The position numbers were made by a program, and so were the translations under genes. From contig NC_011146.1 in NCBI RefSeq assembly GCF_000020725.1, forward strand, positions 2,293,501 through 2,357,500: 64,000 nucleotides of DNA, given 5' to 3'. Of this stretch, positions 59,651 to 64,000 are shown one piece after another (positions within the stretch are counted from its first letter, which is position 1; every line of letters starts with the position of its first letter). The DNA is from Citrifermentans bemidjiense Bem (lineage in GTDB: Bacteria > Desulfobacterota > Desulfuromonadia > Geobacterales > Geobacteraceae). Below the pieces are notes generated by a model. That model searched no databases. It worked only from the letters and a program-made list of their open reading frames with translations, and was not told the origin of the DNA.

Positions 59651-60454
59651 ATGCAGGCACAACGCTACCTCATGGAACACGGCGACGAGTCTCTCAGGCT
59701 CGATATCAAGACGGACAACGAAGTGACCGCCAGGCAGGCTACCTGGGCCGGCATAGCCCCGGGCATGCGCGTGGCGGATATAGGGTGCGGTTCGGGAAAG
59801 ACCACTTCCAAGCTGGGGGAGTTGGTGCAACCGGGCGGGAGCGCACTCGGCATCGACATCGCAGAGCAGAGGGTCGCTTTCGGCCGGGAGAACTACCAGA
59901 ACGATTCCGTCAGTTTCCTGCACCGCGACGCCCGCCCCCCCATGAAGGATCTGGGCCTCTTCGACTTTGTCTGGGTTCGTTTTCTGCTTGAGTACCATAG
60001 GGCGAACAGCTACGACCTGGTGAAGAACATCTCGGATATCGTGGAGCCGGGAGGGACGCTGGTTCTGATCGACCTCGACTACAACTGCCTGACCCATTTC
60101 GGCCACTCGGACCGGATGGATAAGGCGCTGGCGGCCATCATGAAGAGCCTGGAGGTAAAGGCGAATTTCGACCCCTACGTGGGGAGGAAGCTTTATTCCT
60201 ACCTCTACGACTTGGGCTACAAGGATATCAGCGTGGATGTTGGCGCCCACCATCAGATCTTCGGTGAGCTAAGGCATGCGGACGACTTCAATTGGACCAA
60301 GAAGGTGGAGGTTGGTGCGAGATTTTCCGGCTACGACTTTGCCGAATATGAAAACGGGTTCGAGGAGTTCCTGGCCGAGTTCAGGACCTTCTTCGCGCAT
60401 CCGCGCAGGTTCACCTATACTCCCATCATCGCGGTGAGGGGACGGAAGCCCTAA
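59651..60454 (+). CDS. SAM-dependent methyltransferase
   Basis: 267 residues. Class I Rossmann methyltransferase: MRVADIGCGSGKTTSKLGEL (motif I), GIDIAEQRVAFG (acidic tip), LHRDARPP and FDFVWVRFLLEYH. C-terminal cap of about 90 residues. Substrate unknown. Monocistronic, convergent with the HD-GYP gene. Confidence 0.87.
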   Translation: MQAQRYLMEHGDESLRLDIKTDNEVTARQATWAGIAPGMRVADIGCGSGKTTSKLGELVQPGGSALGIDIAEQRVAFGRENYQNDSVSFLHRDARPPMKDLGLFDFVWVRFLLEYHRANSYDLVKNISDIVEPGGTLVLIDLDYNCLTHFGHSDRMDKALAAIMKSLEVKANFDPYVGRKLYSYLYDLGYKDISVDVGAHHQIFGELRHADDFNWTKKVEVGARFSGYDFAEYENGFEEFLAEFRTFFAHPRRFTYTPIIAVRGRKP

Positions 60455-60490
60455 CCCCTAACCCCATGTTCTAGCCCCCAGCCCCCAGCA
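60451..60490. repeat. CTAGCCCC-type repeat between convergent genes
   Basis: CCCTAACCCCTAACCCCATG and TTCTAGCCCCCAGCCCCCAG belong to the same word family as 4588-4618. No stem is closed locally. Confidence 0.55.
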
Positions 60491-60497
60491 GGTGGGG

Positions 60498-62441
60498 TCA
60501 TGCCGGAAAGGGTTGAATCGCGCGGACCTCGCCTTCCTCGTCTGCCCCGCGCTTGCGGCAGTTGATGAAGGCTTCCACGATATGCCTTTCGAAGTGCGAC
60601 CCGCTCCCTTCCCTTAACAGCCGGAAGGCTTCTTCCATCGGCATGGGGTCCCGGTAGTGACGCTGCGAGGTCACGGCCTCGTAAAAATCGGCGACGGCGA
60701 TGATCTTCGCTCCCAACGGTATGTCTTTTCCCTTCAACCCTTTCGGATAGCCGGTGCCATCGATCTTTTCGTGGTGCGCGCCGGCTATCTCGGGAACCTG
60801 CCGGTAAATCCCCTCGAAGTTGACCTGCTCCAAAATGTCCCTGGTCTTGTGGCAATGCGTCTTGACGATCTCGTACTCCAGGTCGGAGAGCCTGCCGTTT
60901 TTCTTGAGGATGGCGTCGGGAACGCCGATCTTGCCGTAGTCGTGCAAAAGGGCCGCGACCCTGATCATCTCCACCTCGTCCTCGGGGAGTCCCAGTTCAT
61001 GGCAGATCTCCTCGCAGTACTCGGTGACTTTCTCGGAGTGCCCGGCGGTGAGAGGATCCCTGGCGTCGATGGAGGCTGCCATGACCTTCAAAAAGGAGCT
61101 GAACTGGGTCGACTTCGCCTCGTGCAGGTTCGCGTTGTGAATCGCGATGCCGATGACCGGGGCGATGCTCATCAGGAGCGTCATGTCGCTTTGCACCAGG
61201 GGGCGCTTCGACTTCAGGTTGTCGACGGCGATGATGCCGAGCGATTCGCCCTCGCAGATGATGGGGCAGCAGATGAAGGTCTGCGACAGGAGCTGCTTGG
61301 CGAAGTTCTGGCTCTTCCCCGACAGGTTGCCGCCGATCTCGTTGATGTCCCCCACGAGAAACGGGCGCTGCTCGCGGTAGGAGACCACGAACACGCCCTT
61401 AGCCTCCGGGCGGTCCAGCTGGAAGGTGGTCTTGCTGAGGAAGCTCAACTGTTCGTCGAAATAGCCGAAGCCGGCGTGAAAGACCAGTTTGGTCTTCTCC
61501 TGGTTGGTCAGAAGGATCAGGCCGCGGCTGTAGTCGAGGCGCTTCTCCAGCACGAGGACGACGTTGGCGAGGATGTCGTGGAGGCGGGTCTGCTTGCTGA
61601 TCACCTGGCCGATCTCGTTGGTGACGAGGGCGTTGTTGTAGTTGAGCTCGAGCTGCTTGAACAGGTTGTCGGAGAGGTCCTTCAGGTTCAACTGGCCGGC
61701 GAGGAGCGCCTTTTTCTCGCCGTTGAGCGCGATGACGCTCAAAAGCAGCACCGTTATGGCAGACGCCGGCAGCACCCTCTCCAACCCCTGATGCGGACTG
61801 ATGGCGATGGAGATGGCCGACAGCAGGGAGAGGGCGAGTACTGCGTAATTCCGCGTGGATTCCCAGAAAGTATGGCTCGATTTCTCCCAGGAGACGATAT
61901 AGCGGCATTCCTGCCCCCCCTGGAATATGCACTCGGGGTGTTCGATGCGGGGAAGCTTCACGTCGAAGGCTGCGGCCACGGCCTCGAAGAAGCCGATCCG
62001 GTTCTGGCACTGGAAGGGCTGCTCCTTAGTGCCGGGGCGCGGGGTGACGGTGATCTCCACCTTGTTGGCGGCTAGTTTCCTGGAGGTGTAGACGGAGGAG
62101 CGGACGAAGTTGTTGTTGGTCGCCTTGCCGATCATCTCGTAGGCCTTAGCGGGGCCGACCAGTCCCAGGAAATACTGCCTCATCATTCCGATCGCATCGG
62201 GGGAGGCGGCGTAGCGCCCGGCCTCGCGGGCGAGGTTCTCGTTGCCGGTAAGCTTCAGGAGCCGTTCGTGGAAGCGGTTCACCTGCTCCTGGGTGAACCA
62301 GTGCCCCTGGTCGGCCACCTCGTACGGGCTCATGCCTGCGTAGTCGAGCAGTTCCGTGATGTTGACAAAGCTGTACTTGTTCTTGATCAGCTTTATGTAC
62401 GTATCCGTGATCCTGCTGTTGTACAGCGGCGCATCCATCAT
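60498..62441 (-). CDS. GAF-HD-GYP domain protein (c-di-GMP phosphodiesterase type)
   Basis: 647 residues. N-terminal region (1-180) resembling sensory heme-NO/V4R-like folds with AFDVKLPRIEHPECIFQGGQ; two hydrophobic segments (about 193-230); a GAF domain (about 285-440); then HD-GYP with DPLTAGHSEKVTEYC, ALLHDYGKIG, AGAHHEKIDGTGYPKGL and KIIAVADFYEAVTS. HD, HHE and GYP residues are intact, so it may degrade c-di-GMP. It starts 16 nt after the PilZ gene. Confidence 0.9.
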   Translation of the reverse strand: MMDAPLYNSRITDTYIKLIKNKYSFVNITELLDYAGMSPYEVADQGHWFTQEQVNRFHERLLKLTGNENLAREAGRYAASPDAIGMMRQYFLGLVGPAKAYEMIGKATNNNFVRSSVYTSRKLAANKVEITVTPRPGTKEQPFQCQNRIGFFEAVAAAFDVKLPRIEHPECIFQGGQECRYIVSWEKSSHTFWESTRNYAVLALSLLSAISIAISPHQGLERVLPASAITVLLLSVIALNGEKKALLAGQLNLKDLSDNLFKQLELNYNNALVTNEIGQVISKQTRLHDILANVVLVLEKRLDYSRGLILLTNQEKTKLVFHAGFGYFDEQLSFLSKTTFQLDRPEAKGVFVVSYREQRPFLVGDINEIGGNLSGKSQNFAKQLLSQTFICCPIICEGESLGIIAVDNLKSKRPLVQSDMTLLMSIAPVIGIAIHNANLHEAKSTQFSSFLKVMAASIDARDPLTAGHSEKVTEYCEEICHELGLPEDEVEMIRVAALLHDYGKIGVPDAILKKNGRLSDLEYEIVKTHCHKTRDILEQVNFEGIYRQVPEIAGAHHEKIDGTGYPKGLKGKDIPLGAKIIAVADFYEAVTSQRHYRDPMPMEEAFRLLREGSGSHFERHIVEAFINCRKRGADEEGEVRAIQPFPA

Positions 62442-62457
62442 TTTCGCGATCCTTGCC

Positions 62458-64000
62458 TCACTGGGCCAATGCTTCAGCTGTATGTTTTTTGCTCTTGTTC
62501 CTGGTGACGAGCGTGGTCAGGTACTTCAGGAACTTGGTGCCGCTGCTTTGGACGTTGAGGCACCAAAGGGCATATTTCTTGTCGTAGGGAATGCCCGCCG
62601 CCTCCACGTAGCTGACCGGATAGACCAGGACCGGAATGTCGTCTTGCCGGTACTTGTGCGTGAGGATGGAGAGCGCCAGGTAGATGATGTCTTTCGGGAG
62701 CATCTCCGGGTCCATGATCAGCACCTGGATGCAGTTGGTGAGATCGGAGAGGTTGAGCCCCGCGTCGGAGAGGTTGACGGTGAAGACGGCCTTTATGTTC
62801 CCGTGTTTCTTCAGCGTGTAGCAGCGCCTTTTCAAGCTGAAGCCCAGACGCTGGTACTCCTTGGAAAGCTCCTCGTAATGGATCATCTCAGGCTCAAGGT
62901 TGAGCGCGTGCAGCATGAGCCCGCCCGATTCCTGCTCGTAGAAGCTTTCCAGCTCGAAGAGGTCCTCGGCGCTCGAGCGCGACAGTTCCCATGGGCCGGA
63001 GAAGTTCCAGTTCTCGGAAAAACTTCTTTTGTAGTGCAGGTAGGCGAAGGCGTCTATGGAGCACCCTTTCTGGTCCGAGATCAGCTTCGTGGCCGTGCCG
63101 AAGACGCGGTTGGGGAACTTGTTCTCGGGGCGGTAATAGCAGATGACGAAGTTCATGTGCGCCGAGTGCAGGTTATAGCAGTCGTTGATCGAGTGGGCCA
63201 ACTGGTTCAGCACCACGAGTCCGGCAGTGGAGGATTCCGATTTGTTCGCGGCGTGGTGGTGGATGAGCCAGCTGTTCTCGTAGAAGCGCAGCATCGCCAT
63301 GTGCCCCAGGATGGCGCCCTTCTCGTGGTAGATGAAGTGCCGCGCGATGCTGGGGTTTTGGGTGTAGAGCTTGTCGTACATCTCCTTTAGCTGCGCCTTG
63401 TTGGCCTGGACGAAGGCGTACTTTTCGGGATAGATGAAGCCGGTCTCGAAGAAAAACTGCCAAAGTTCCTCGGTGTTGGCGCGGTTGCTGATGTAGGCGT
63501 TCTTGTCCTTGGCGAGGTAGAGCAGGCCAAGGAGATTCACGTGCTCCCTGATGTCCATGTCCAGGAAGCTAAGTCCGCACTTGACCCTCCCGCTGCCGTC
63601 CTCGCCCTGGAGCACCTGGCGGTAGATCACCTGAGCCATGCATTTGGTGGTGAAACCGTTGGCGATGCGCAGTTCCAGTTCGGGGATGATCATCCCCGGA
63701 AGCAGCACAGAGCGCTCCTGTTGCTCGTTGACCGAAAAACCGGACCCGGAAATATCCACAACCTTCAGGTCGATGTTCTTGCCGCTCAGCGGGTGCTTGA
63801 AGAAGACGTTGGGCAGCGGCAAAAGCTCATGCCGCACGCTGCGTATCTCTTTCGCCTTGAAGCGCTGCATCTGGCTTTGCAACGGCTCCAGCACGTAGAT
63901 CCGCGACCTGGGACCAAGCGTCTGAGAGATGATGCGGCAGGAACCCGAGTAGATTGTGGCGTCTTCGCTGCTGAAGACCACCTGCACCGGGACTTCCGTG
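62458..64000 (-). CDS. PilZ-domain protein with GNAT-like C-terminal region (partial)
   Basis: Open to the window edge; at least 513 residues are visible and the N-terminus is missing. A PilZ-like domain (KEIRSVRHELLPLPNVFF, then VVDISGSGFSVNEQQ), which has the R-x3-R/DxSxxG spacing expected for c-di-GMP binding. A long C-terminal region has an acyltransferase-like character (about the last 330 residues). It is in an operon with the HD-GYP gene, so a c-di-GMP-regulated function is inferred. Confidence 0.75.
   Translation of the reverse strand, partial: TEVPVQVVFSSEDATIYSGSCRIISQTLGPRSRIYVLEPLQSQMQRFKAKEIRSVRHELLPLPNVFFKHPLSGKNIDLKVVDISGSGFSVNEQQERSVLLPGMIIPELELRIANGFTTKCMAQVIYRQVLQGEDGSGRVKCGLSFLDMDIREHVNLLGLLYLAKDKNAYISNRANTEELWQFFFETGFIYPEKYAFVQANKAQLKEMYDKLYTQNPSIARHFIYHEKGAILGHMAMLRFYENSWLIHHHAANKSESSTAGLVVLNQLAHSINDCYNLHSAHMNFVICYYRPENKFPNRVFGTATKLISDQKGCSIDAFAYLHYKRSFSENWNFSGPWELSRSSAEDLFELESFYEQESGGLMLHALNLEPEMIHYEELSKEYQRLGFSLKRRCYTLKKHGNIKAVFTVNLSDAGLNLSDLTNCIQVLIMDPEMLPKDIIYLALSILTHKYRQDDIPVLVYPVSYVEAAGIPYDKKYALWCLNVQSSGTKFLKYLTTLVTRNKSKKHTAEALAQ

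Overview
The window looks like a chromosomal segment from a Geobacteraceae bacterium (Desulfuromonadia; Geobacter, Citrifermentans or Geomonas type). The grounds are high GC coding, a multiheme c-type cytochrome, the translation cluster tRNA-Val-thrS-infC-rpmI-rplT-pheST-ihfA-merR-tRNA-Pro, many two-component and chemosensory genes, and abundant degenerate intergenic hairpin repeats. No taxonomic search was possible, so this is inference.

Layout. 1-1.5 kb: tail of a sigma-54 regulator and a GT9 glycosyltransferase. 1.5-9.6 kb: the translation cluster; infC appears to start at AUA. 9.7-13.2 kb: a PqiABC lipid-transport operon in which PqiA is split into two genes. 13.3-16.9 kb: glucokinase, a MucR-like zinc-finger protein with an H1-like tail, an FKBP isomerase, tRNA-Met and a VKOR-like protein. 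17-20 kb: a secreted multiheme cytochrome, a 59-residue protein and a MerR-type regulator whose C-terminal domain is homologous to that small protein.

20-26.2 kb is a repeat-rich accessory region. It holds an FN3 protein, an 11-unit 21-bp tandem array, two small exported proteins, an IS3 remnant with REP-like palindromes, two orphan proteins, a NERD/zinc-ribbon protein, a pair of paralogous FVDEPR proteins and a noncoding block that may be a group II intron relic. 26.2-35.3 kb returns to ordinary metabolism: a His-tailed DMT exporter, cydAB, SRPBCC and thioesterase proteins, an acyl-CoA ligase, a DnaQ-type exonuclease and L-2-hydroxyglutarate oxidase.

35.3-47.8 kb (minus strand) is one long signalling operon, CheW-CheR/TPR-CheW-MCP-CheA/REC-CheB-REC/HK-REC/PAS/HK-NtrC. 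Its first six genes have the composition of a Wsp-type chemosensory system, but there is no WspR diguanylate cyclase; two hybrid kinases and a sigma-54 activator take its place. 48-54.6 kb: small enzymes, a tautomerase broken by an in-frame TAA, a release-factor-like protein, and a LysR regulator divergent from a double-cubane-cluster reductase and its activase. 54.7-64 kb: secreted transglutaminase-like protein, an exported protein paired with a DUF815 ATPase, a FadL-type porin, a methyltransferase, and a PilZ / HD-GYP pair linked to c-di-GMP.

Several families of dispersed inverted repeats occupy the intergenic regions: ATCCG-rich, cacagagg-rich, GC-rich REP, ggggtcaggtct REP, ttcccaag palindromes, CTAGGGA blocks and a ggggacaggct hairpin. 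In at least three places a coding sequence runs into one of them and takes its C-terminus from it.
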